In this document: positions 49,399-57,362 of the stretch, piece by piece
How positions within the stretch are numbered: position 1 is the stretch's first letter
Layout of the letters: each line of letters begins with the position of its first letter
The notes under the pieces: generated by a model
Database searches by the model: none
Told to the model about the DNA's origin: nothing
What the model saw: the letters and a program-made list of their open reading frames with translations, nothing else
NCBI RefSeq assembly: GCF_011382985.1
Contig: NZ_CP049933.1
Coordinates: forward strand, 62,001-126,000
Reading direction: 5' to 3'
DNA: 64,000 nucleotides
From: Leucobacter coleopterorum
GTDB taxonomy: Bacteria > Actinomycetota > Actinomycetes > Actinomycetales > Microbacteriaceae
Translations under genes and position numbers: made by a program

Positions 49399-50367
49399 AT
49401 GACTGACGGTACAGTGGCTGATCACACGACGTTCGACGTTCTGGCGTTTGGCCGACTCGGCGTTGATGTGTACCCCCTGCAAGACGGGGTTGGGCTTGAA
49501 GACGTTGAAACGTTTGGCAAGTACCTGGGTGGGAGCGCGGCGAATGTGGCCGTGGCGGCCGCGAAGTACACCCACTCAAGCGCACTGATTTCGCGTGTGG
49601 GTAATGATCCCTTCGGACGCTACCTGCTGCGCGAACTCGACAGACTCGGGGTGGATCCGCGCTACGTCGGCACCGATCCCGAGTATCCAACGCCCGTCAC
49701 GTTCTGCGAGATCTTTCCGCCCGATGACTTCCCGCTCTACTTCTACCGCAAACCGAAAGCCCCCGATCTGCAGGTTGCGCAGACCGAGGTTGACCTGCAG
49801 GCTGTGCGCGACGCAAAGATCTTCTGGTTCACACTGACCGGCCTGAGCGAGGAGCCCAGCCGCGCGGCACACCACACGGCGCTTGAGGCCCGCGCGGGCA
49901 AACAGCACACTATCTTTGATCTCGATTATCGCCCGATGTTCTGGGCCAACCCGGCCGAAGCAACCGCCGAGGTGGCACACGCCATCGAGCACGTCACGGT
50001 CGCGGTCGGCAACAAAGAGGAGTGCGAGGTTGCCGTCGGTGAGACCGAGCCGATGCGCGCCGCCGATGCACTGCTGGAGCGTGGCGTCGAGCTTGCGATC
50101 GTGAAGCAGGGGCCAAAGGGTGTACTCGCCAAGACGCGCGACGAGGCCATCGAGGTTCCGCCCCACTTTGTCGACGTGATTAATGGACTGGGATCGGGCG
50201 ACGCTTTTGGCGGCGCACTCTGTCACGGTCTGCTTGAGGGTTGGAATCTTGAGCGGATCCTGCGCTTTGCAAACGTCGCCGGGGCGATTGTCGCAACCCG
50301 TCGCGAGTGCTCCACTGCTATGCCCAATGCTTCGGAGGTCGAAGCGATCCTACAGAAGGGTGCGTGA
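49399..50367 (+). CDS. iolC: 5-Dehydro-2-deoxygluconokinase
   Basis: PfkB-family kinase of the inositol pathway, phosphorylating 2-deoxy-5-keto-gluconate. 322 residues from ATG 49399. N-terminal DVLAFGRLGVDVYPLQDG and GGSAANVAVAAAK, and the C-terminal PfkB signature with catalytic Asp in NGLGSGDAFGGALCHGLL. The EDVETFGKYLGGSAAN region is typical of IolC. First gene of the catabolic operon, divergent from the gntR repressor. Confidence 0.93.
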   Translation: MTDGTVADHTTFDVLAFGRLGVDVYPLQDGVGLEDVETFGKYLGGSAANVAVAAAKYTHSSALISRVGNDPFGRYLLRELDRLGVDPRYVGTDPEYPTPVTFCEIFPPDDFPLYFYRKPKAPDLQVAQTEVDLQAVRDAKIFWFTLTGLSEEPSRAAHHTALEARAGKQHTIFDLDYRPMFWANPAEATAEVAHAIEHVTVAVGNKEECEVAVGETEPMRAADALLERGVELAIVKQGPKGVLAKTRDEAIEVPPHFVDVINGLGSGDAFGGALCHGLLEGWNLERILRFANVAGAIVATRRECSTAMPNASEVEAILQKGA

Positions 50368-50368
50368 T

Positions 50369-51304
50369 ATGACCGTGGCTCACGTTCCAACCGCTTCCGA
50401 CTTCGCCGAACTGCGCCGCATGCGCGCAGAAAACCCCGAGGCGATCGCCCAGGCGCTCGCCGGCCGTCGCCGTCGCCGGGTACTTGAGGGCGATGGTCGC
50501 CTCTTTATTGTGGCGGCGGATCACCCCGCACGCGGTGCGATCGCGGTGGGATCGAACGCGACCGCGATGGCCAATCGTTACGAGTTGCTTGAGCGCATGG
50601 CGCTTGCCCTTTCGCGGCCTGGTGTTGACGGTGTGCTGGGCACCCCCGACATCATCGACGACCTCGCGGCTCTCGGCCTACTCGACGACAAGATCGTTGT
50701 GGGATCCATGAACCGCGGTGGCTTGCGGGGAGCGTCTTTCGAACTTGACGATCGCTACACCGCGTACAGCGTCGACTCGATGGTGCGCGACGGCCTCGAC
50801 TTTGCCAAGACGCTGATCCGGGTGGATCTCGATGACGCTGGCACGGCATCTACCCTTGAGGCGACAGCCCGCGCCGTTGACGCTGCTGCTGCGGCAAAAC
50901 TGCCCATCATGCTGGAGCCCTTTATGAGCAGCCGGGTCGGCGCGGTTGACGGAGGCGGTGGTCGTGTTGTGAACGATCTCTCGGCCGAGGCCGTGATCCT
51001 GTCGACCGCGATCGCTTCGGGTCTTGGCAACTCCAGCGCCTACACCTGGATGAAGCTGCCCGTGGTGCCCGAGATGGAACGCGTGATGGAGGCGACCACC
51101 ATGCCGACGTTGCTGCTCGGCGGTGACAACGGCGGTGATCCCGACGACATTTTCAGTTCGTGGCAAAACGCCCTGGCACTGCCGGGAGTGCGCGGTCTCA
51201 CTGTTGGCCGCACCCTGCTCTACCCCGCGGACGGAGATGTTGCTGCTGCGGTTGACACCGCTGCCCGACTCGTTCACCCTGGGCTTGGGTCTTCAGCCTC
51301 TTAA
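50369..51304 (+). CDS. Cgl0158-family (beta/alpha)8-barrel protein (inositol cluster aldolase-like)
   Basis: 311 residues from ATG 50369, one base after the iolC stop. The barrel has strands FIVAADHPARGAIAVG, GVDGVLGTPDIIDDL, VGSMNRGGLRGASFELDDR, LIRVDLDD and LLLGGDNGGDPDDIF. It is the family that follows iolC in Corynebacterium glutamicum. By position and class-I-aldolase-like fold it is the likely 2-deoxy-5-keto-gluconate-6-phosphate aldolase, replacing IolJ, but a conserved Schiff-base lysine is not certain from the sequence (FAKTLIRVD and WMKLPVV are candidates). Frame intact. Confidence 0.8.
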   Translation: MTVAHVPTASDFAELRRMRAENPEAIAQALAGRRRRRVLEGDGRLFIVAADHPARGAIAVGSNATAMANRYELLERMALALSRPGVDGVLGTPDIIDDLAALGLLDDKIVVGSMNRGGLRGASFELDDRYTAYSVDSMVRDGLDFAKTLIRVDLDDAGTASTLEATARAVDAAAAAKLPIMLEPFMSSRVGAVDGGGGRVVNDLSAEAVILSTAIASGLGNSSAYTWMKLPVVPEMERVMEATTMPTLLLGGDNGGDPDDIFSSWQNALALPGVRGLTVGRTLLYPADGDVAAAVDTAARLVHPGLGSSAS

Positions 51305-51324
51305 CCGTAGATAAGGACAACATT

Positions 51325-52833
51325 ATGACAACTACCCCCGTCATCCCCCATTGGATCAATGGTGCCCGCCGCGAGTCCACCAGTGGAAACACCGCGCCCG
51401 TGTACAACCCCGCGACCGGTGAGGTGCGCGCGCAGGTTGCGTTGGCCAATGAGGCCGAGATTGCCGAGGCGATTGAGTCGGCCCGGCGCGGGTTTGAAAT
51501 CTGGAGCGAGTTCTCTATCGCGAAGCGCCAGACGATCCTCTTCAAGTTCCGCGAGTTGCTGAACGCACGTAAGGGTGAACTCGCCGGGATCATCACCGCC
51601 GAGCACGGCAAGGTGCTCTCGGATGCCATGGGCGAGATTCTGCGCGGCCAGGAGGTTGTGGAGCTCGCGACAGGCTTCCCGCACCTCATCAAGGGAGCGT
51701 TCTCAGAGAACGCCTCGACCGGCATCGATGTCTACTCGATCAAGCAGCCCATCGGGGTTGCGGCCGTCATCTCTCCCTTCAATTTCCCGGCAATGGTGCC
51801 GATGTGGTTCTTCCCGATCGCGATCGCCGCGGGCAACGCGGTCATCGTGAAGCCGAGCGAAAAGGATCCCTCCGCTTCGCTGTGGATGGCCGAGCTGTGG
51901 AAGGAAGCCGGTCTGCCCGAAGGTGTCTTCACCGTGCTCAACGGTGACAAGCTCGCCGTTGATGGCCTGCTCACCTCGCCCGATATTGCCTCGGTTTCCT
52001 TCGTCGGCTCGACCCCGACCGCGCAGTACATCTACGAGACCGCCTCGAAGCACGGCAAGCGCGTGCAGGCACTCGGCGGCGCGAAGAACCACATGCTCGT
52101 GCTGCCCGACGCGGATCTCGACCTTGTCGCAGACCAGGCGATCAACGCGGGCTACGGTGCCGCGGGTGAGCGCTGCATGGCGATCTCGGTTGTGCTCGCG
52201 GTCGAGCCTGTTGCTGACGAGTTGATCGAAAAGATCAAGGAGCGCATTTCGGGGCTTCGGATCGGCAACGGCGCTTCGACACCCGAGCCCGACATGGGGC
52301 CGCTCATCACCGACGTGCACCGCGACAAGGTCACGGGGTACATCGATATTGCCGAGGCCGATGGCGCGACCATCGTGGTTGACGGTCGCAACTTCAAGGT
52401 CGAGGGCCACGAAGAGGGCTTCTTCGTTGGGCCGACCCTCATCGACAACATCCCCACCACCTCGCGCGCCTACACCGAGGAGATCTTCGGGCCTGTGCTC
52501 GAGATTGTGCGCGTCAAGACCTTCGAAGAGGGTGTTGAACTCATCAACTCGGGTGCGTTCGGCAACGGCACCGCAATCTTCACGAACGACGGAGGGGCCG
52601 CGCGCCGCTTCCAGCACGAGATTCAGGTTGGCATGATCGGCATCAACGTGCCGATTCCCGTACCCGTTGCGTACCACTCCTTCGGCGGATGGAAGGCCTC
52701 ACTGTTCGGCGACGCGAAGGCGTACGGCGTGCACGGCTTCGAGTTCTTCACACGCGAGAAGGCCATCACGAGCCGCTGGCTTGATCCCGCGACGCACGGC
52801 GGCATCAACCTCGGCTTCCCGCAGAACGACTAG
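51325..52833 (+). CDS. mmsA: CoA-acylating methylmalonate-semialdehyde dehydrogenase
   Basis: Converts malonate semialdehyde to acetyl-CoA and CO2 at the end of the inositol route (IolA), or methylmalonate semialdehyde to propionyl-CoA in valine breakdown. 502 residues. NAD motif FVGSTPTAQYIYETASKHG, general region ALGGAKNHMLVLPDAD and the catalytic cysteine in GAAGERCMAISV (the arginine before Cys is typical of the CoA-dependent group). IGINVPIPVPVAYHSFGGWK matches MmsA. Twenty bases after the barrel gene. Frame intact. Confidence 0.95.
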   Translation: MTTTPVIPHWINGARRESTSGNTAPVYNPATGEVRAQVALANEAEIAEAIESARRGFEIWSEFSIAKRQTILFKFRELLNARKGELAGIITAEHGKVLSDAMGEILRGQEVVELATGFPHLIKGAFSENASTGIDVYSIKQPIGVAAVISPFNFPAMVPMWFFPIAIAAGNAVIVKPSEKDPSASLWMAELWKEAGLPEGVFTVLNGDKLAVDGLLTSPDIASVSFVGSTPTAQYIYETASKHGKRVQALGGAKNHMLVLPDADLDLVADQAINAGYGAAGERCMAISVVLAVEPVADELIEKIKERISGLRIGNGASTPEPDMGPLITDVHRDKVTGYIDIAEADGATIVVDGRNFKVEGHEEGFFVGPTLIDNIPTTSRAYTEEIFGPVLEIVRVKTFEEGVELINSGAFGNGTAIFTNDGGAARRFQHEIQVGMIGINVPIPVPVAYHSFGGWKASLFGDAKAYGVHGFEFFTREKAITSRWLDPATHGGINLGFPQND

Positions 52834-52853
52834 TAGTTCCGAGAGGGGAACAC

Positions 52854-53786
52854 ATGACTGAGCAACGCTGGTTCCACCGCCGCGGCGAACTTGCCGAGGC
52901 GGGCTGGGAAACCGTCGTCGACGAGCGTACTCCCGGCTGGGAGCACACCGGTATTCGAGTGGGCAGACTTGAATCTGGGACCTCACTCGCTCTCGAAGGC
53001 ACCGGCGTTGAGCGGTTGGTGGTTCCCCTTTCGGGATCATTCTCGATCACTCGAATCGAGGACGGTGTTGAGACCGTCACCGAGTTAAACGGTCGCGCCT
53101 CGGTGTTCGATGGCCCGACTGATGTGATGTATCTCTCGGCTGCCACAACCGGCAAGGTCACCGCGACCGGACCCGGTGATAGCCGATTCTTGGTTGCCAC
53201 CTCACCAACCGATATCGTGCGGCCAAGCGTCTACATGCCGGTCGAAGAAGTTCCCGTTGAACTGCGTGGCGCGGGCGCTTCGAGTCGCCAGGTGCACAAC
53301 TTTGGCCGCAAGGAATCACTCGATGCAGCCCGCTTCATTGTGGTCGAGGTGATCACCCCGGCAGAGAACTGGTCGTCGTATCCTCCCCACAAGCACGATG
53401 TGCACACGCCGGGCCACGAGTCCGAACTTGAAGAGATCTACTACTTCGAGGTTGCGCCAACGCGCGACGCCCCGGCAGGCGTCAGCGAAGAGCACGCCTT
53501 CGGCATGTTCAGCACCTACTCCTCGCCCGCGGGCGACATCGACATCGACGCCCGCGTATTCACCGGTGACGTCGCGCTCGTGCCTTTCGGCTACCACGGC
53601 CCCGCCGTCGCGGCTCCGGGCTACGACATGTACTACCTCAATGTGATGGCCGGGCCCGATCCCGAACGAAGCTGGCTGATCAGCGACGACCCCGCGCACG
53701 GTTGGGTGCGCGACACCTGGAATGACCAGCAGCTGGACCCCCGACTCCCATTCACGGCCGACAACGCAACGGAGGATGCAGAATGA
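52854..53786 (+). CDS. iolB: 5-Deoxy-glucuronate isomerase
   Basis: Cupin-like isomerase that converts 5-deoxy-glucuronate to 2-deoxy-5-keto-gluconate, the IolC substrate. 310 residues. Metal-binding histidines and glutamate are in YPPHKHDVHTPGHESELEEIYYFE (split here across 53384-53450) and the C-terminal VPFGYHGPAVAAPGYDMYYLNVMAGP. The ribosome site GAGAGGGG precedes ATG 52854, and its stop overlaps iolD (ATGA). Confidence 0.95.
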   Translation: MTEQRWFHRRGELAEAGWETVVDERTPGWEHTGIRVGRLESGTSLALEGTGVERLVVPLSGSFSITRIEDGVETVTELNGRASVFDGPTDVMYLSAATTGKVTATGPGDSRFLVATSPTDIVRPSVYMPVEEVPVELRGAGASSRQVHNFGRKESLDAARFIVVEVITPAENWSSYPPHKHDVHTPGHESELEEIYYFEVAPTRDAPAGVSEEHAFGMFSTYSSPAGDIDIDARVFTGDVALVPFGYHGPAVAAPGYDMYYLNVMAGPDPERSWLISDDPAHGWVRDTWNDQQLDPRLPFTADNATEDAE

Positions 53787-55717
53787 CCACACGGCGGATG
53801 ACCGTCAGCCAGGCCCTCGTAGAGTTTCTGGCGAACCAGTGGACCGTGGATCGCGACGGCGAGGGCCGCGAGATTCGCGAGCGCACGATTCCGGGCATGT
53901 TCGGCATCTTCGGCCACGGAAATGTGGCGGGCATCGGGCAGGCGCTGAAGCAGGCAAACGTTGAGGATCCTGCCCTCATGCCCTATTACCAGGCCCGCAA
54001 CGAGCAGGCGATGGTGCACCAGTCGGTCGGGTACGCGCGCATGCGCCGCCGCCGCGGCACCTATGCCTCGGCCGCGTCAGTTGGCCCCGGTGCTGCAAAC
54101 ATGCTGACCGGTGCCGCGCTCGCTACTACCAACCGCCTGCCAGCACTGCTGCTGGCGAGTGACACCTTCGCGACGCGCGTGGCTGATCCCGTGCTGCAGC
54201 AGCTGGAGCAGCCACACGACATCGGGCTGACCGTCAACGATGCGTTCCGGCCCGTCTCCAAGTTTTTCGATCGCGTACAGCGCCCCGAGCAGCTGTATTC
54301 GATTGCGCTCGCCGCGATGCGTGTGCTGACCGATCCTGCTGAGACCGGTGCCGTCACCATCGCGCTGCCCGAGGATGTGCAGGCCGAGGCGCTCGACGTG
54401 CCCGTTGAGTTTTTGCAGCCGCGTGAGTGGCGGATCCGAAGGCCACTGCCCGAGCGTGACGCGCTCGCCGCGGCTGTCGAGGCGCTTCGCTCGGCGGAGC
54501 GGCCCCTGATTGTGGCTGGTGGTGGAGTGCTGTACTCGGAGGCCGAGACCCAGTTGCGCGCGTTTGTGGAGGCGACCGGTATTCCGGTCGGTTCGTCGCA
54601 GGCCGGTGGTGGGGTGCTCGATTGGGATCACCCGCAGTACCTCGGCGGAATCGGTGCGACGGGAACGCTCGCTGCCAACCGACTCGCGGCGGAGGCCGAT
54701 GTGGTGATCGGGATCGGCACGCGCTACAGTGACTTCACCACGGCCTCGCGCACGGCGTTCAAGAACCCCGATGTTCGTTTTGTGAACATCAACGTCGCCT
54801 CGTTTGACGCGTACAAGCACGGCACGCAGCTTCCGGTTGTTGCCGATGCGCGTGAGACCTTGGTTGCGCTGCTTGAGGTGGCTTCGGGTGATCCCGAACT
54901 GCGGGTTTCTGAGTCGTATGCTTCACAGATCGCCTCCGAGAAGGCGTCGTGGGATGCGTCGGTTAATGAGGCGTTCGCTCCTTCTGGGCTCGCACTGCCC
55001 GGTCAGCCCGAGATTATTGGTGCGGTGCAGCGATCCTCGGCCCCCGAAGACGTGATTGTGCAGGCCGCGGGATCACTGCCCGGAGACCTGCACAAACTGT
55101 GGCGCGTGCGCGATCCGCTCGGTTATCACGTCGAGTACGCCTTCTCGTGCATGGGGTACGAGATCGCGGGTGGACTCGGCGCGAAGCGCGGGCTGCTCGC
55201 GGCGGGTGATGATCGCGACGTGATCGTGATGGTGGGTGACGGCTCGTATCTGATGCTCAACACTGAGCTGGTGACCGCCGTTGCCGAGGGCATCAAACTG
55301 ATTGTTGTGCTGGTGCAAAACCACGGCTACGCCTCGATTGGGCACCTGTCGGAGACTGTTGGTTCTGAACGGTTCGGAACAAAGTATCGCTCGTATGACG
55401 CTGCCGCGCGCAATTTCCAGGGTAATCAAGTGCTACCCGTCGACCTCGCGATGAACGCGCGCAGCTACGGCATGGACGTGATTGAGGTTGCCCCGGGCGC
55501 CTCGGCGATTGCTGATCTTGAGGCGGCTATTGCTGTTGCCAAAGCCTCGGATCGGGCGACATTCATCCACATCAACAGTGACCCGCTCATCTACGCACCG
55601 GACGGCGCTGGCTGGTGGGATGTGCCTGTGGCCGAAACCTCGACGCTCGACTCGACTCGTCGTGCCCGTGCCGAGTACGAGGTGCAAGTTCAGGAGCAGA
55701 GGTCGCTGTTGGGTTAG
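53783..55717 (+). CDS. iolD: 3D-(3,5/4)-trihydroxycyclohexane-1,2-dione acylhydrolase
   Basis: TPP-dependent ring-opening enzyme of inositol breakdown producing 5-deoxy-glucuronate for IolB. 644 residues with the three TPP-enzyme domains: FGIFGHGNVAGIGQAL and YYQARNEQAMVHQSVGYAR (catalytic Glu), a long central domain, and the cofactor motif VIVMVGDGSYLMLNTELVT with VQNHGYASIGHLSE. Last iol gene in the window; iolE and iolG, which act before it, are absent downstream. Frame intact. Confidence 0.95.
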   Translation: MTTRRMTVSQALVEFLANQWTVDRDGEGREIRERTIPGMFGIFGHGNVAGIGQALKQANVEDPALMPYYQARNEQAMVHQSVGYARMRRRRGTYASAASVGPGAANMLTGAALATTNRLPALLLASDTFATRVADPVLQQLEQPHDIGLTVNDAFRPVSKFFDRVQRPEQLYSIALAAMRVLTDPAETGAVTIALPEDVQAEALDVPVEFLQPREWRIRRPLPERDALAAAVEALRSAERPLIVAGGGVLYSEAETQLRAFVEATGIPVGSSQAGGGVLDWDHPQYLGGIGATGTLAANRLAAEADVVIGIGTRYSDFTTASRTAFKNPDVRFVNINVASFDAYKHGTQLPVVADARETLVALLEVASGDPELRVSESYASQIASEKASWDASVNEAFAPSGLALPGQPEIIGAVQRSSAPEDVIVQAAGSLPGDLHKLWRVRDPLGYHVEYAFSCMGYEIAGGLGAKRGLLAAGDDRDVIVMVGDGSYLMLNTELVTAVAEGIKLIVVLVQNHGYASIGHLSETVGSERFGTKYRSYDAAARNFQGNQVLPVDLAMNARSYGMDVIEVAPGASAIADLEAAIAVAKASDRATFIHINSDPLIYAPDGAGWWDVPVAETSTLDSTRRARAEYEVQVQEQRSLLG

Positions 55718-55741
55718 ACCCCTCTGTTATCCTGCGTGCGT

Positions 55742-55782
55742 GAAATGCTCGAAAGGAAGAGCGTCAGCTTTCCGTGCATTTC
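55742..55782. terminator. Possible hairpin after iolD
   Basis: GAAATGC (55742-55748) pairs with GCATTTC (55776-55782), and inside it GAAAG (55751-55755) pairs with CTTTC (55768-55772). It starts 24 bases after the iolD stop and is the only structured element before the next gene. No T-run is present. Confidence 0.35.
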
Positions 55783-55882
55783 GCGCTGGGCCACTGCCCC
55801 AGGAGAATCGCTGGATCTAGATACCTCGAGACCGGATATCCGCAAAGCTAGCTTTGTCCGACGCGAGAGCTATCTTCGACGC

Positions 55883-56648
55883 ATGGAGCAGCCTAACTAG
55901 AGCGGAAACCAACTTCGGCGATTAGGCGAGCGACTCCGAGAGAGTACTGAGTCCGACGGCGATGCGCTGAGCTATGACGCCGTAAGGCGGCACTACTCGG
56001 AGGTTGCGGCCGAGGTACAGGAACGGATTGGATCTCACGATTGGCAGCCTGTGCTTGGGAACAGCAGGTTTGCAGTAACTTCCCGCGCAAAAACCATTGA
56101 TACAGTGCGCGAGAAGTTACAGCGAGATCGTGCGACCCCACTCTCTCGAGTGCAAGACCTGGCCGGTGTTCGGTTTGAGCAGAAATGTCGTTGTCGCAAC
56201 AGCAAGTGGTTGCCGAAACAATCTCGAGTATGTTCGGTGCTGATCTGTCTGAGTCACTGCATAACTTGCGAGAGCATCCGAATTCTGGGTATCGAGCTCT
56301 CCATGTGTGGTTCAATCTTCCACAGTGGTGGAGGCACAGGTGAGGACTCATCTGCAGGGTGCGTGGGCGAACCTGTACGAAGAGGCCGGTGACTACTTTG
56401 GGCGTGATATTCGTTATGGCGGCGTTCCAGTGAACCCTCGAACTGCCAAGATTGTTGTAGGACTGAGGTACTTGTCTTTGGAAAGAATTGCTCAGATGGA
56501 GCAGATTCGTGACTCGATCTACCAGAGCCAAAATTTCTCGGGGGAGGTCGCGTCTAAGCAATTGCGCGAAGCCGAAGGAAGCCTCATTCCAGATCTGAAG
56601 GGGCTTCAAATTCAGTTGCGTACACTGGTGAAAGTGAGGAAGCACTGA
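55883..56648 (+). pseudogene. RelA/SpoT-domain (GTP pyrophosphokinase-like) gene with stop and two frameshifts
   Basis: Assembled from three frames, the product is clearly a stand-alone RelA/SpoT nucleotidyltransferase-like protein of about 255 residues: QLRRLGERLRES, SRAKTIDTVREKL (synthetase nucleotide loop), SRVQDLAGVRFE (catalytic Asp), EHPNSGYRALHVWF and VEAQVRTHLQGAWANLYEE. The damage is a TAG at 55898-55900 five codons after ATG 55883 (one substitution from Tyr), a missing base near 56179 (FE to AEMSL) and another near 56330 (LPQ to VVEAQV). Neither frameshift lies in a long homopolymer, so true decay is possible as well as sequencing error. The final 110 codons are intact and lie one base from the next gene. 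Confidence 0.75.
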
Positions 56649-56649
56649 A

Positions 56650-56889
56650 ATGACCGGGTTCTTGATTGAGTACCATCGACCGACGGGCGACTGGAGCGTG
56701 CAGGAGTTTCCTGGAGCCTCCGGTCGGGCAGAAGCTTTGGAAGCGAGCTTTCGTATGGAGAAGCGTCGCGTGAATTCTGACTACGAAATCGCGGTGTTGA
56801 CAACTGACTCGATTGAAACGCTGCGCAGTACGCATTCCCGCTATTTCAGCGGCAGCGAGCAGCAGCCAGGTTTCTCGGAGGCTGCTTAG
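56650..56889 (+). CDS. Small protein paired with RelA/SpoT gene (unknown)
   Basis: 79 residues, not assigned to a family. It begins MTGFLIEYHRPTGDWSVQEFPG, is mixed alpha/beta in look, has no membrane segment and ends acidic (SEQQPGFSEAA). The ATG is one base after the RelA/SpoT stop, so the two are translationally coupled. Small genes beside stand-alone alarmone synthetases are antitoxins in toxSAS modules; whether this one is so is only inference. It ends ten bases from a convergent membrane-protein gene. Confidence 0.6.
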   Translation: MTGFLIEYHRPTGDWSVQEFPGASGRAEALEASFRMEKRRVNSDYEIAVLTTDSIETLRSTHSRYFSGSEQQPGFSEAA

Positions 56890-56899
56890 TAGCGCACCC

Positions 56900-57297
56900 T
56901 CACCCACCCACGCAGTCATCACTGCCCGAAAAACAAGGGCTGTAATTACTTGGGAGCGGAGTTTGCTCGGGGCCGGAGTGAACCTGTCTTGAGGCACGAC
57001 AAAAAGCACTGCCGCCGCCAATAGGGCGATAGCAACTACAATACTCGACACGATCAGGCCCGGTCGGCGGCGTATCACCGCAATCACCAGGGCTGCCGCG
57101 ACTGATACGCAGCCGAGGGAGACCGTCCAAACGTAGCGGGATTCTTGAACCGCGGTAATGGTTGGCACCGACCCATCCAGCCTCCAATAGGCCTCAAGAA
57201 GCTGATAGTACAGGGCGGGTATAAAGAGAAAGCCAACAAACATGAGTGTGAGCGATACGGCGTCGATGAGTGCAAACCGCCGTTTGGGCTGAGGCAT
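56900..57297 (-). CDS. Small four-helix membrane protein (unknown; frameshifted at C-terminus)
   Basis: About 133 residues. ATG 57297 follows GAGAGGA by seven bases. Four hydrophobic stretches are seen: VSLTLMFVGFLFIPALYYQLL, YVWTVSLGCVSVAAALVIAVI and the tandem LIVSSIVVAIALLAAAVLFVV. The raw frame runs on across the antisense of the neighbouring genes to 56584. One extra C in the coding-strand C4 (56969-56972) gives PEQTPLPSNYSPCFSGSDDCVGG and a stop at 56900. The ending has a Cys pair. No family is recognised. It lies 66 bases after the penicillin-binding protein gene on the same strand, probably one operon. Confidence 0.6.
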
Positions 57298-57362
57298 CGG
57301 TCTGTCCTCTCTCGCGAATGATGGCTCGTTTGGCACGGGCAGCGGTGTTCCGATGGGACCCG

